A stretch of 64,000 nucleotides of DNA from Sistotremastrum niveocremeum HHB9708 (taxonomy: Eukaryota > Basidiomycota > Agaricomycetes > Sistotremastrales > Sistotremastraceae): NCBI GenBank assembly GCA_001630475.1, contig KV419402.1, positions 909,491 through 973,490 of the forward strand, in the 5' to 3' direction. The notes under the pieces are model-generated. The model was not told the DNA's origin. It did no database searches and was given only the letters and a program-made list of their open reading frames with translations. The position numbers and the translations under genes are program-made. Below, one piece after another: positions 1 through 12,198 of the stretch; position 1 is the first letter of the stretch, and each line of letters begins with the position of its first letter.

Positions 1-128
1 TTAGTAGTGCCTCGGCGGGGCGTGGTAGTCTTGCATCTGCTGCGTTTGTGCCGCAGATCAATGGCAGTGTTGGAAGTCTTTTCTATCAGCCTGTCGGCGA
101 TGTCTCGGTCGTCGAAATAGCTATCTGA
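1..128 (+). CDS. 3' end of an unrecognised gene (partial)
   Basis: Reading from base 3, a frame stays open for 41 codons and stops with TGA at 126-128. The composition is Ser/Gly/Val-rich and looks coding (it ends ...GDVSVVEIAI). The 5' part lies outside the window. No domain can be recognised in so short a tail, so no function is proposed. It could also be a chance open frame. Confidence 0.35.
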   Translation, partial: SSASAGRGSLASAAFVPQINGSVGSLFYQPVGDVSVVEIAI

Positions 129-388
129 ACCTCTTGTCGCTTGCCTTGGTCTGGAATAAAATGTCACGAATTCGAATAAAGTGCCTCACAGTTTGCTTCG
201 AACAATAGCGCCAGACAGTGGACTCTGGACGATCTATGCTGGGGATATTGTGAACTCGTGTTACTTTATTCCCCAGTTTTCGAAGGGAGGAAATGTTCAG
301 AAAATATTGATAATGCCCATTTTCACAGGGAATCCTCAGGAAATAAAGACCGAACTCATTAGACGAGATGTAATCAGATTCTCAGTAA

Positions 389-622
389 TATCTCGCGGAA
401 TTTCTGTGTCAGGCCCGCCGTGTCAGCGTCCTAGCCAGCATCGGCGCAGAGCGCTCGGCCCGGCTGCTTCTGCTTCTCAGTGCCCTCTTCGAGCTATAGG
501 GCGCCGGGCGTGAGATGCTGATGCCTTGTGTTTCCCCTGATTTGCGACGCCTCGTAGAGTTTCGAGAAAATCGATGGCAAGCAAGACTTTTGGAGGTCGA
601 AGCAGAGATCAAACACTGTATG
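389..622 (+). pseudogene. Coding-like frame interrupted by a stop (possible relic or uncalled exons)
   Basis: One frame is open from 389 to 496 and, after a single TAG at 497-499, again from 500 to a TGA at 623-625. Both halves have strongly coding-like, Arg/Leu/Glu-rich composition (for example SARLLLLLSALFEL, then LRRLVEFRENRWQARLLE). Having both halves in the same frame suggests either a gene fragment with one nonsense mutation or exons whose introns I cannot place. No family was recognised. The segment lies directly upstream of the NACHT-WD40 gene but does not join its frame through any splice site I can defend. Confidence 0.3.
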
Positions 623-764
623 TGATGTGCGCTCGTCGACGTGCTAGTGACCGAATTCGAGCTAATCAAACCTATAACAGTAAGGCTGGTGATCTACATA
701 AACATGTTGGTTATGATGCAAGCATGCTCAGAATATCGGGTAGACAAATTTTATCTATCACTAG

Positions 765-3700
765 ATTGAGGAGGAATTGAAACGCCATCTTGAAGATGTC
801 AAGGGGCAAGGCATGCCGAAGTCAAATATTCTGGCTCGATCACAACGTTTCTACGTGGTCTTCAAGCACAATGACCAGTCTAAGCAAACAGATATCTCGA
901 AGAAGGGAATCAACCCCAGCTGGTCTGGGGACATCTCCTTGTGAGTCCGTCTCGCACTTCTGATGCGCAAACTATTGTTGAATCTCTGGAAGTCTGTCAG
1001 GACCCAGTAATCTTGGAGTAATTGTCTATGCTCGACATTCGGTTGGAAAAGACGAGTTGGTTGGGAGTGCGGAGGAGAGTATTGAGTCGATATGTGGCCG
1101 AAGAGACGAACATGGTGACTATTTTCGACTAGCAATTCAGGCCTCTGGTGCTAAATTATCCTAGGGACTGTCATCGTCTCACTCAGTCGCCCAGACCTTA
1201 CTTCAAGCGGTCCAAAACGACCAATTGTATCATTCCGATTGACGGTTGAAGACAATATTGCCGATCTTGATGACACGAAGAAATATGTGGCACAATCAGT
1301 CACGCGAATAATACCCTCACAGCATACCTCTGCCGCTGAGGACGCTCTCGCTCAAGGATCGACGGTGGAATCGAATGTCAAGCCGATAGCAAACGTCATC
1401 ACGCCTCTGCTCTCTAAAGTTGATACTTTCGTGAAGATGGTTGATTCCATCGCTGAGGTAGGCTGTTCAGATCCACGTACCTCGTGAGTATGTTGAAATG
1501 CGGCTAGCTACACCCGTATGCGAAAGTGGCCTGGGGCGTTGTTTCGTCGGTATACAAGGTGAGTATTGGGACAGGAGGACCCTACTCTAGTACGCTAACA
1601 AGCGGCTTAGATCTTCCAAGCCCAAAAGCAACGCGACGCGAACATTGCTCTGCTGTTCGAAACCATGGACGATACATACAACTTCATTCTCGAGTCCCGC
1701 GACGTTTTCCAGGTCAAGTCACATATCACTATAGCCGCTCGTTTAGTCCAGCAGACATCTGAGTGTGGCTATTTCATCATGCATTATGCCAAAGACGTGA
1801 AATTTTGTGAGTGAACTAATGGTTGATGTAGCGGATTTGCTCACGGTCTCAGGGCATAGGACAGCGAATAACCTCTTCGGAGGGGTGGATGATCAAATCA
1901 CCGCCTTCCAAAGTTCTTTCATCACCCTGCGGGCCGCTCTTCAGGAACGAGCAACAATAAACACTGAGATAATGATCATACAGACTGTGACCCTGCTGCA
2001 GGACTTCGGTAAATACCCCCGTCGCAATACGTATGTCTATCGTACTGATACGCACTCAGGTGATGACGTCAACTTGAATGACATGAACTACGCTGGAGAT
2101 GCGGGCTTTCTCCCTGAGAAAGGATGTCTACCTGGTACAAGAACCGCGGTCATAGACCGAATATCTGAGTGGGTTACGAGCCCTAACCCTTCACCGGGCG
2201 CGTCTCTCCTATGGCTGAAGGGTTTCGCCGGTTCGGGCAAATCGGCGATCGCTCATACCTCTGCGCACCTTTTCTCCCCCAGCAGACGTCTAGGCTCCTC
2301 GTTCATATTCGATGCATCCAGAACATCTGAAAGACGCGCCGAAGTAGTGTTTCGGACTATATCTCGCGATTTGGCCGGAGTCAATCGACAATGGAAGACC
2401 TGCCTGACCAAAATCATCCGAGAGAATCCAGATTTACGTCATACATCCTCTGTTCGCCGGCAATTCGAACAATTATTGCTTGCTCCAGCGCTTCAATTGG
2501 AATTTATTGGGCCTATCCTCATTGTCATAGATGCGCTGGATGAATGCGGGGGTGCGCTAGAAGCAAAGCGAGAACTTCTCGCTATTCTTGCCACGCGCAT
2601 CTCCGAGCTTCCCTCGAATTTCCGGATATTATTGACATCGAGACCGGAGAGGGACATCGAGGAAGCCCTGTCGGGTAAAAGCCACATTACGGTGGTCAAT
2701 ATGCAGGAGTTGGACGAGACCGCCGCTGACAATGACTTGACCACGTACTATAAGACACGTCTGGGGCACTTGACGGACATAGAAGATGTCTGGCCCGATC
2801 AGAGCTGGATCCCCATTCTCGTCCGTCGATCGGAGCGGCTATTCCAGTGGGCCTTTACGGCTTGCGAATTTGTACTCTACGCTCCAGGCAGAGAACCATC
2901 GGAGAGCTTGGAGATGCTAGTCTCTTCGTCTCGGCTGGACGGCATAGACAACCTGTACAGCGGAATCCTCCACAATATTTTCGGCTTCACCGAAGAGGAT
3001 CAACGGTTGTCGAGGTTCCGTTCTGTCCTGGGCCGGGTCCTGACAGTCCGTGAACCGCTCACTGTCTCAGCACTGAGCAAACTGCATGGCGAACACGAAG
3101 GAGCAGGAGCAGTCAAATCCATAGTCAGGTTCATGGGATCACTTCTCAGCGGTGTCTCCGATGAAGAAAGTCCGGTTCAGACGCTCCACACTTCCTTCCG
3201 TGATTATTTGAAAGATAGCAGGAGAAGTAAGCTTTACCACATCAGTGAATCTGCTTCCGAAGTCGAGCTCGCACACTCAGCTATCCGCATCATGAACGCG
3301 GAACTAGTCTTCAACATCTGTGATTTTCCGAGTTCTGAACTCGCTAATAGTGATGTCGAAAACTTGGATGACCTTATTCGACGCCGAATTTCCTTAGCTT
3401 TATTATACTCGATTCGCTTCTGGTCAGGTCATCTTTCGGCATCTGGCTTCAGCGAATCATTGGCAAAACTTCTCCATACTTTCATCCACGGGCGATTTCT
3501 TTTCTGGCTCGAAGCTTTGAGCCTCATTAAACAGATAGATACTGCGTCAGCGGCTGTCCGTATCATGGCTGGGTGGGCATCGGTGAGCTCGACTTCATGC
3601 TCACAGATTGTCAATAGTCATTCTTATACCACGTAGGATTGCGATGCGGACATTAGGCTGTTTGGCCACGACGCAGCCAAGTTCATCGCTGTGTTTGGAG

Positions 3701-5943
3701 GTGCAATAGCTCACAGCGCACCTCACGTTTACATATCCGCCCTTCCGTTCTCTCCCAGAAAGAGTCTTGTGGCAAAATATTACTCTGAGCAATACCCACG
3801 AACGTTGGTTGTAGAGACAGGACGGCAGCCGGCCTGGACATCGCTGGAGAAATCCATCAGCTCCGGAACCGAAAAAATCCGGGGTGTTGCGTTGTCAAGA
3901 GACGGAAAGAAAATCGCATCAGGAACACTGGGTGGTACGATACAATTCTGGAATTCTGAAACGACTGAGGCCATTGGGCCGGCATGGAGGGTTTTCGAGG
4001 GTAGCTCAGACCCGGATGAATGGGCGCTTATCGACCGACTGGCTTTCTCACCAGACGATATGCGCATAGCGTTCACTTATTGCCACAACAACACCTCTAT
4101 CTACCTTAAAGAAGTGCAGACAGGTCGAACGATCTGGGAATCATCGGGCCAACATACTGACCAAGTGCGGAATGTGGGCTTTGCGCTTGGAGGGATTCAC
4201 GTTCTCTCAGTGACATCCGATGAAGTAGGAAGTTGGGACGGGGAAACAGGAAAGGAGCGGCATCCGATAATGAAGCTGACCGAGCGTCGCGGTCACGGCT
4301 CTGAGATCTCTCCGGATGGTAGATATATTGCGTCGTTGCTCGAAGATGGAGCAGTTCTTCTGTGGGAAGACGTGGATGATAAATGGAATCTCAAGTGGGA
4401 GTTTCAGGGCCATACTGAATGGATCCTCTCTGCCGCTTTCTCTCTGGATTGTGTGCGGCTTGTAACCGCTGGAGGAGACCATACAATACGGATCTGGGAT
4501 ATCGTTACTGGGCAAGGTCTCGGCACACACCTTGAGACAACCGACGATTCGATATATTCCCTTTCTTTTTCTCGGGACATGTCTCGTGTCGTATCAGGTG
4601 GAGTCGACGGAATTATTCGAATCTGGGATGTAGACACACGAGCTGAACTGGGCACTCTCAAAGGAGGGCACACGTCCCTCGTTGATCATGTGTGGTTCTC
4701 CCATGATCAACACCATGTTATCTCGATGAACCACGTCGATGGTGTCATCTGCATCTGGGATGCTTCTTTTGATGTGCAACTCGAGAGACTGCCATTGGAA
4801 CAACGTGATCGATATGCGCCTAGGGTCGCACTTTCCAAGGACGGCAAACACATCTATTCTACCGCTTCTCGCAGAGAGAACGTCCTCCAGATCTGGGATA
4901 TATCCACTGGACAACTCTCAAGACCGTCAATGGAGAATCTTCCTGTTGAGCCCTCAAGTATCTCCGTATCCAAGAATGACAAACTCCTCATCTCGGGTTT
5001 CTATCATGATTTTCAAGGAATTCACGTTGTCGATGCCGCCACCGAGCACATCAGCGATTCCCTCACTTCCGTAGATGAGAGAATCATTTTCTCTGTCATA
5101 TCGGACGATGGTCAGTTCTTTGCCACTGCCTCCGCCGACCGGGTCATCTGCATGTGGAATATACAGCCTAACGAGGCTGCCAATAACGTGCTCCGAGCAA
5201 CCGCCAACGATTCAAACTACTCAATTTCGTCTATAGCGATATCACCTGATAACACATATGTCGCTGTTGGGTATGGGTCAGGGCTGGTCTATGTGTGGGC
5301 CGTCGAGTCTGATGTTGTGGGCAACGGATCTGTGCTGGAGAATTGTCATAGCACTTCCGTATCAGACGTCATGTTCATCAACGAAGGGGATCGACTGGCA
5401 GTTTCTGGATATAGCACCGTTCGCTTTTGGAACACAAAAACTCGACTGTCGATAGGCGAGCCGTGGCAAGTAGACGACGACGACTCAGTCCGCATTGGAT
5501 TCTCGTCAGATAGTAAGCTCATGATCACCGGTGCTGAAAAAACCATTCGAGTGTGGGGGGTCGATACTCGACAACTCTTATATGAACCTTTGGACGGACA
5601 TTCCGATTGGGTCCAGTCTGTTCATTTTGCTCTCAACGACACAAAAATCGTATCATCATCTTCAGATGGAACCATCCGGATATGGGCGTTGGATTTGAAT
5701 GAGTCGGATACCCTGGAGGCAAGTGGAAAGAACGCAGAGCTGAGGAGGAAGTATCTCTTGAACGTCGATGCATGGGTTTCTTCTGGAAATGGGAGTGACC
5801 TCCTATTCTGGGTTCCTCCTTTCAATAGGGACAGGCTACTATGGGGAAGATGCCAGACCATTATCGGAGATGAACCCACAAGGCTTAATCTTGATTACTT
5901 TGAGCATGGCGAGAGTTGGACTAGATGTCGGCTTCCTCGGTGA
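765..5943 (+). CDS. C2-NACHT-WD40 repeat protein (fungal NLR-like)
   Basis: This is a large intron-split gene of the fungal STAND/NLR class. Exons from about 765 to 1135 encode a C2-like segment (FYVVFKHN, NPSWSGDISL). Exons from 1160 to 2008 give the helical linker seen before NACHT in basidiomycete proteins (HPYAKVAW, then a Trp codon split across an intron near 1806). The NACHT domain follows, with Walker A FAGSGKSAI at about 2226-2252 and Walker B LIVIDALDE at about 2518-2544. An intron at 3583-3636 leads into a second long exon (3637-5943) with about 11-12 degenerate WD40 units, many ending in IRIWD or a variant. Other placed introns are at 2009-2059 and near 1565-1613. After splicing the frame is intact, so the gene looks functional. 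The first exon and start codon are unresolved: the frame opens at 765 behind a CTAG acceptor. Family members such as the HET-D/HET-E group act in non-self recognition. That role here is inference. Confidence 0.85.
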
Positions 5944-6164
5944 TGTCACGAAGCAATTTTTACGACACCGTCGATATGTATAGTTGGTCTATAATACCAT
6001 AGGTTTTCGGCAGGACAATAATCATTGACCTGAGTTCACTGACATAGTCGCAGTATCACTTACTTCCGAGTACAAAATTGACAACATTTGACTTCGTGAG
6101 GAAAGTATTTCTTTGTTTGTGCGTGTTTGGCATTCCTCCATGTTCTCAAATTTCAGCAACACAA

Positions 6165-8185
6165 ATGGAAAGTGACCGAGCGCAGCCTGGTCAATTCGAC
6201 GATGCACCCGAATCAAATGCTCTGGCTCAAGCACCGGATTTTGATCCGAGAGAAGGAGGCTCGTTCATCGATCATGAACTCCTGGAGTGGTCGGAACCTT
6301 CTGACGATGAGGACGAGGAAGTAGATGAAGAGCTGGAGGACTATGAAAACATTCAAGTAGACGACGAAGATTGGGAAGTAGCAGAACGAGGTCAGTCAAT
6401 TTCGTAACATGGTCGAATAAACTGATGATAAGAGAAGACTTTACGAAGCAGTATAATCGACTGCGTCAGCATGTAGCCGTTCGGACGGGAACACAATCTA
6501 CTAGCAATGGCCAATCAGTCGTGCCACTGCCTGCTATCAATCGTCCTTCTCATGCCTCAGGTTCACAATCACAATCGACACCTACTCCCACTGCTAAATC
6601 GCAGAAAACCTCGTCGCAGCTAGAGGCTTTGTCGAAATACTCGTCTCGCTTGACAGACATATCGACTCCCTACTCTCTTGGCGTCAGTGTCAATCGGAAG
6701 GGTCCTTCGCAATCTGCGAATCAAAAGGACAAGTCAGATCGCGCCACGAACGAACAAGTACTCGATCCAAGGACGAGAATCATCCTCTACAAGATGATTG
6801 GAAGGGAACTCATTAGTCAGGTCAATGGCTGTGTTTCTACAGGAAAGGAGGTCGGTATCTTTGTCTCATCCAATCGTAGATTCATTAAATTGACCGGAAA
6901 CCTAGGCAAACGTCTATCACGCGCTGACTCCAACGAACCAGCACCTCGCTTTAAAGATCTACAAGACCTCGATCTTGATTTTCAAAGATCGTGATCGCTA
7001 TGTCACTGGCGAACATCGGTTCAGACGTGGATACTCGAAGAAGAATCCTCGGAAGATGGTTCGGCTCTGGGCTGAGAAAGAGATGCGCAACTTGAGAAGG
7101 CTACAAGCTACAGGAATTAATTGTCCTGAGCCGATCGAAGTGCGGGAGAATGTGCTTGTTATGGGATTCTTGGGTGACAGCGAAGGATGGTCCGTGTAGA
7201 TTCTGCTTCCTCCGCATTGCTTGTCTGATCGCATTACAGGGCTTCGCCTCGGTTAAAAGATGCCGACATCCCATCTTCAACATACGAACTCCTCTACATC
7301 TCTCTCCTCCAAATCGTCCGCTCGCTGTATCACCAGTGCAAACTCGTCCACGCTGATCTTTCCGAATACAACATCCTCTATCACAATTCCTCGCTCTACA
7401 TCATTGACGTCTCACAGAGTGTCGAACATGACCACCCAAATGCCTTCAACTTCCTGCGGAGTGATCTCAAGAATGTCGAAGAGTTCTTCGAGAGGAAGCC
7501 TGTTCGATGTGTGGGGTTGAGAAGGGCTTTCGAGTTTGTCACGGGCGAGCCGACAGAGGAAGAAAGCGCCGAGTCGAACGAAGCCCTGATTCGGAAATGG
7601 ATGGACGAACCTGCACCCGCCGAATCATCGACGGACGCCGACGGCGACAGTCACATGGACACTGAACCTCAGAAGGATAAGACCCAGGAAGACTCAGTGT
7701 TCCTGAACTCGTACATTCCGAGGACGCTGAATGAGGTCTACGATCCAGAGAGAGACGTCAACAAGCTGAAGGCAGGAAAGGGCGAGGAGTTGATATATAA
7801 AGGCACCATTGGTATCGTAACGGCGCCTGTTGATGTCAAGAACCCTGCGGATCCAAAAGAACCTAAAGCTGTTCGGTTCGCTGGAGAGGAGGACAGCAAG
7901 GATGGCTCAGAGGAAGAAAATGGAGAGGATGAAAGTGACGATGATACGGAAGAATCTGATGCGGAGGGCGAGAAATTCGAAAAGTCCACGCCACGAGGAC
8001 ATCGCCATGAAGATAAGGACGCTAAGAAGGTTCGTTTCTTTCCATTTCCTGTCCATCGTTCTGACGAATTGGGCGCGCAGGAGAGAAAGAAAGCTGTCAA
8101 GGAAGAAGCACGAGAGAAGAGGAAGCAGAAAATGCCCAAGGTGGAAAAGAAGAAGAAAATAAAGAATTCTCGAGGTAGAGGTTGA
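6165..8185 (+). CDS. RIO1: RIO-type serine kinase Rio1
   Basis: Five exons (6165-6390, 6435-6850, 6906-7189, 7240-8029, 8081-8185) give a 606-residue protein. Rio1 is an atypical kinase/ATPase acting in late cytoplasmic maturation of the 40S ribosomal subunit. An acidic N-terminus precedes the RIO domain. The nucleotide-binding loop [14 protein letters not shown] is assembled across the 6851-6905 intron. It is followed by [19 protein letters not shown], the catalytic loop [10 protein letters not shown] and the metal-binding [15 protein letters not shown]. The C-terminus is acidic, then Lys/Arg-rich, as in yeast Rio1. The last intron (8030-8080, 51 nt) is itself free of stops, so an unspliced message would add 17 residues. 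The gene starts about 220 bp downstream of the NACHT-WD40 gene in the same direction. Identification is secure; start chosen as the first ATG of the acidic frame. Confidence 0.93.
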
Positions 8186-9005
8186 CTTGCTTTACAGTGA
8201 AATACGTCGATACCTTATATCTGGCATCGCACTGTACTAGGACCTGTTCAACTTGAAAATTGGACACCGGTTCCTCAATCTAGACGCGCTGGCGGTAAAG
8301 TCCGATTGGGAACTTCTGTTGTCCTCCTGACGCCGGCCGTAGTGACTACTGTGCCTCTCTTGCCCTTACTTACTCTTTGTGGTGTGATGCTTGATGGTGT
8401 GATTTCTCTTGGAGTATGCCATACGTGGGACATAATTGCGTTCTCGAAAGAAATGCCAAACCTGGCTTGAACGGGCTCGGACGTCTTCCACCACTACTAC
8501 TCTGAAAAAGTCTCTGATGTGCTAATTGGGTTACCATGCAATGTCCAAACAAGACCTGGTTTCTGCAGGCGATCTCATTTGTTCCGATTCTCATGGTGTC
8601 TCTCCGAGAGATGGACCGACCGACATGTCCGCCCCTATCTTGAGTTCGGATATACTAAGTACTTCATTAATTTTGTGCAGCATGAATCTGAATTAGGTGA
8701 GCGGTTCTTGTCCTGGGCGCGGGTGAAATCATAGTGCGGACTCATTCCCTCTCGCAGATACGACAAGCATTAAGTCATGCCTGTTACTGGGTCACGGAGA
8801 TCAGATCTAGAAAGCCAAATGGTCCTGAATGCATCTCAGTTGGTTTAGGAACGATCTGAGTGAGCTCTCTCATGGCTGATAGGCTTTTGTTTATGCCTTG
8901 ATGAATCGAACTTGAAACAGTAAATCTTATACTAACAGCGGCCGACCGAACGCTAAAGACCTTTCTGAAATACCCCGACGACTGATCACTCCCTTCGAAC
9001 GAAGC
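8186..9005. other. Intergenic, no gene seen
   Basis: This stretch of about 820 bp follows RIO1. Only short open frames without coding character were found on either strand. It presumably holds the RIO1 3' untranslated region. Confidence 0.5.
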
Positions 9006-9530
9006 ATGCCATCAGCAAAGTCTTATCGGGGAAAACATTGGCCGGAAATATCCACTAGACGCCAATATTTTGATTCAACATCTCATTGTGTTCATTTGGG
9101 GAAGTTGTCATCTTGTCACTTCAACTCCTCGCCTCCGGTGGAGAGCACGACTACCGTCCTGAATACCTCAAGCGACCTCATGAAAGAACTAATCGCTGCT
9201 GTTAATGCTATTCAAGCTAGTTACCGAGACCAGGTTCCGCTCGAGTTCGAGGCTCACTTCGCCACTATGGCCCGTGAGCGAAGACGGGGACCTAGCAGTC
9301 TCGGCCTCGACCCCCGATATAGCCTCGTGAGTTCCTCAAAAGGCAATCATCGGAGCTGGAATTCGAAACCAACTGGAAATTCAAGCTCAGACAACTCCTA
9401 TTCTTGCCCTCAGCGCCACGCCCTCCCCAACAACGTTGTTGACAATCTTGTTAATGGATTTCTGAAGATCGAGAATCAACCCTCAAATTCTCTGACCCTG
9501 AATGTAGATCTCAGCCCCTATTTATGGTGA
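9006..9530 (+). CDS. Hypothetical open frame, 174 aa
   Basis: This uninterrupted 174-codon frame starts with ATG and ends in TGA. The middle (LIAAVNAIQASYRDQVPLEFEAHF) could form a helix. The rest is Ser/Asn-rich with no recognisable domain, signal peptide or membrane segment. There is no intron signature, unlike most genes here, and no family match comes to mind. It may be a small lineage-specific gene or a chance frame in an otherwise empty 2 kb interval. Confidence 0.25.
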   Translation: MPSAKSYRGKHWPEISTRRQYFDSTSHCVHLGKLSSCHFNSSPPVESTTTVLNTSSDLMKELIAAVNAIQASYRDQVPLEFEAHFATMARERRRGPSSLGLDPRYSLVSSSKGNHRSWNSKPTGNSSSDNSYSCPQRHALPNNVVDNLVNGFLKIENQPSNSLTLNVDLSPYLW

Positions 9531-9729
9531 GGTTTCGGTGCAAAATCCGGGCCAAGGACTGTACTCGTATCAGTGGCATCCGATTCCTGCGACGAGGAAG
9601 TCGACGTCTGTTTCAGAATCCAAAAGCGGGGTTAGATAATGCCTTGTATGGGATGCTGAGAGACTCCCATATCTTCGAACAAAGTTATAGCTGCAGGTAA
9701 TTAATTTCTTTTTCTGGTATAAGAATGCA

Positions 9730-9772
9730 CTACCGTGTCCTAATACAGTGTTATGTTCATAGGACACGGTAG
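9730..9772. repeat. Perfect 13-bp inverted repeat (hairpin)
   Basis: The arms ctaccgtgtccta (9730-9742) and taggacacggtag (9760-9772) are exact reverse complements separated by a 17-nt AT-rich loop. The structure lies in a gene-free interval upstream of the first fucosyltransferase-like gene. It could form a stem-loop in RNA or a cruciform in DNA. No promoter or ncRNA context is visible. Confidence 0.5.
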
Positions 9773-10190
9773 GACAAGGCGTGCCACTAATGGGCGCACA
9801 ATTTGCTCCCAGTCACTTCAAATTCCGGTTATGCAAGTGGTCGATTGCGAATCATGCTTTCCTTAAAGCAAGAAACCCTAGGATCTGCGCCTCGCGTTTC
9901 AAAGGAAGACTTGAAGATCCTCAAACCTTAAATGTTTGCGTACCTTAATGTCTGGGGATTTCGCATTATATCCTTCTCCAAGAATCTTAATTCATACTAG
10001 TTCTTCCTAAGACGAACCTAGTATTTCCCATTTCGATGATCCAGGACACAACAGACGGTTTTGATCACAATCCGGTGATGGATTCATCCGAAGATACCGG
10101 AATACACTGTGTTGCTTGCGAATCATTACGTTATTGTGTTGCAGAGCGCGTTTCATTCAGACCCAACACGTCGCCTTTGTCTCTCGCATT

Positions 10191-11797
10191 ATGCTCTCTA
10201 GTCGACCGACACTGTGGGCCATCTTAGCTGTCTTTTTTGCATCCACTCTTTCAACTCTCTGGTACATCTACGGCTCGAATGCCGCTCTTCCGCGCCCATT
10301 GGATCTCACGACGCAGTTGTGGTGCCCTGCTGTCGATAAGCCCTCTGTCGCCACCGAACAATCTTTCTTACCGGTGAAAAACGTACCCATCACTCCCAGA
10401 TTCCGAGATGCTTTACTACCTGACCATGGATATATAACTGCGTTCCCTCACGCTGGGTGGAGTAAGTTTATCGTTGAATGGCCTCCAGAAAACCTCTCAT
10501 CGCAACCATAGCTAATGATGTTATGGGCACCGCACATCTTATTTTATTGGCGCTCCTCACTCGACGAACGCCTATCATCCCTCCTTACCACCCATCTCAT
10601 CTCCCAAAAGCCTCCGGTCTAATTCGGTTTGGCGAAATCTTTGACGTCAAGAAACTCTCGGCCGGGATACATATCCCAGTCCTTGAGTGGGACGACGTAA
10701 AAAACATGACCGATGAGGAACGCAATAAAGATCCACGGACGCGAAACTACTGGGGAGGTGAAAAAGAAGAAGTGGGTTGTTGGGCGTTATGGCCCACTCA
10801 GGGAACAGCGACGCGTCACAGAGGCGTCTCTGCCGAGTCTGTCAATCTAGATGTTTCATGGACGCCGGTCCCTTTCGGACATCCTGTGAAGCCTCATATA
10901 ATCGACTGGAACCTTCATGCTCTTGCGGAGCTAGGCTTCCCGGAAGGCCGTCTGGACGGGATCAATAAAGCGCGTTCATTCAAGCAGAAGCTCCAGGATA
11001 TCTTCGACAAGCGTCCAGGCAACAAAGACAAAGCTCCTGAACTCATCCCGTTCCCCAACTCTGCGGGTCACCAGATAGATCCGGATGAGCAGCTTTTTTG
11101 CCTCGACTTCATATATTTTGTTGGTCTATACGAGGGCGGAAACGAATGGTGGAGAGAATCAGGAATGATATGGCACAGCGTCGCTCGCCATATGCACTGG
11201 GCTCCTCCCTTACGCTCCCTCGCTCACCAATTCCTCTCATTCATCCTGGACGTTCCCTACATCAGTTCGGATCCCATTCCTCCCTACATCGCCATCCACG
11301 TTCGAAGAAACGATTTTAAGAAAATCTGTCATTCGGTGGCTCAGGAAGAATGCATGGCACCTCTCAGTGCGTATGCCAAACGCGTCGCAGAAGTTCGCGA
11401 AGGACTTCGCGAAAAAGGCTTTGAAAATACGTCGGAAGAAGAATTGAAGGTGATCGTGCTATCCGACGAGCCACGCACCACGCCTCCGAACGACGCTTCT
11501 TATCCACCCGGATCCTCAGAGAAATTCTGGAAAGAGGTCGATGACTTGGGTTGGTTGTGGGTTGACCACGATACATGGGGAACGGTTGAGAAATACGGGA
11601 TGTGGTATACCGTCCTCTTGGAGGCCTGCATTCAAAGTCTAGGTATTGGATTTGTGGGAACTGATAAAAGTACCATGAGTAGCATCGCTATGAGGAGAAC
11701 GCAGGAATGGAGTGGCGGAGTGGGACTCTTGGTGAAATGGGGTACGCTGGATGCTGACGCTCACAAAATTAGATCAAATGTGCTTGAATACGATTGA
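10191..11797 (+). CDS. Type II membrane protein, O-fucosyltransferase-like (copy 1)
   Basis: Two exons (10191-10461 and 10512-11797) give 518 residues. An N-terminal hydrophobic anchor (LWAILAVFFASTLSTLWYIYG) directly after a short basic tail predicts a type II Golgi-style membrane protein. The lumenal part has two signatures of GDP-fucose O-fucosyltransferases: the nucleotide-binding HVRRNDF and a C-terminal FVGTDKSTMSS. The 50-nt intron splits an ACT codon within GW(T)NDVM. The paralogue at 18861-20439 has the same intron position and an exon 2 of identical length (1286 nt). The start is the ATG that places the anchor at the N-terminus; an earlier in-frame ATG at 10116 is less likely. The acceptor substrate is unknown. 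Assignment to the PF10250-type superfamily is from motifs only. Confidence 0.8.
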
Positions 11798-12198
11798 GAT
11801 TTATCGCTGACGGACTTTTTCACGCATTCCGTAAAACACTTCGAACAGACTCGAGTGCGTCGTTACATGTAAAATTGACTCGGACTTTGGTTAACGCAGC
11901 TTGACATACCCTCCGTACGTACTCATTCAGAGTTGATGGTTATCTTGTTTCGAACACAAGATAGGTAAATACTCGGACTGGGCATAACCAAAAAAGCGAG
12001 TTATTTGTCGGTCAAACCTGGAAGGCGCGGAGTTGCAAGAGAAATCCAGGAACGCAAACACAAGGCATCAATCGGGCCACCCGAAGTGAACGAGTAGCAT
12101 TAGTACTCTCCTCGAGAGCTCTAGATCGTACAGACCAACTGTTACTTTGCCTTCATCTAACCTAACAGAGAACCGGAGTCCATGCAAGTGCGCATGTT
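11798..12198. other. Convergent intergenic region
   Basis: About 400 bp separate the stop of the first fucosyltransferase-like gene (+) from the stop of the aldehyde dehydrogenase gene (-). It must contain both 3' ends. No open frame or repeat of note was seen. Confidence 0.5.
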
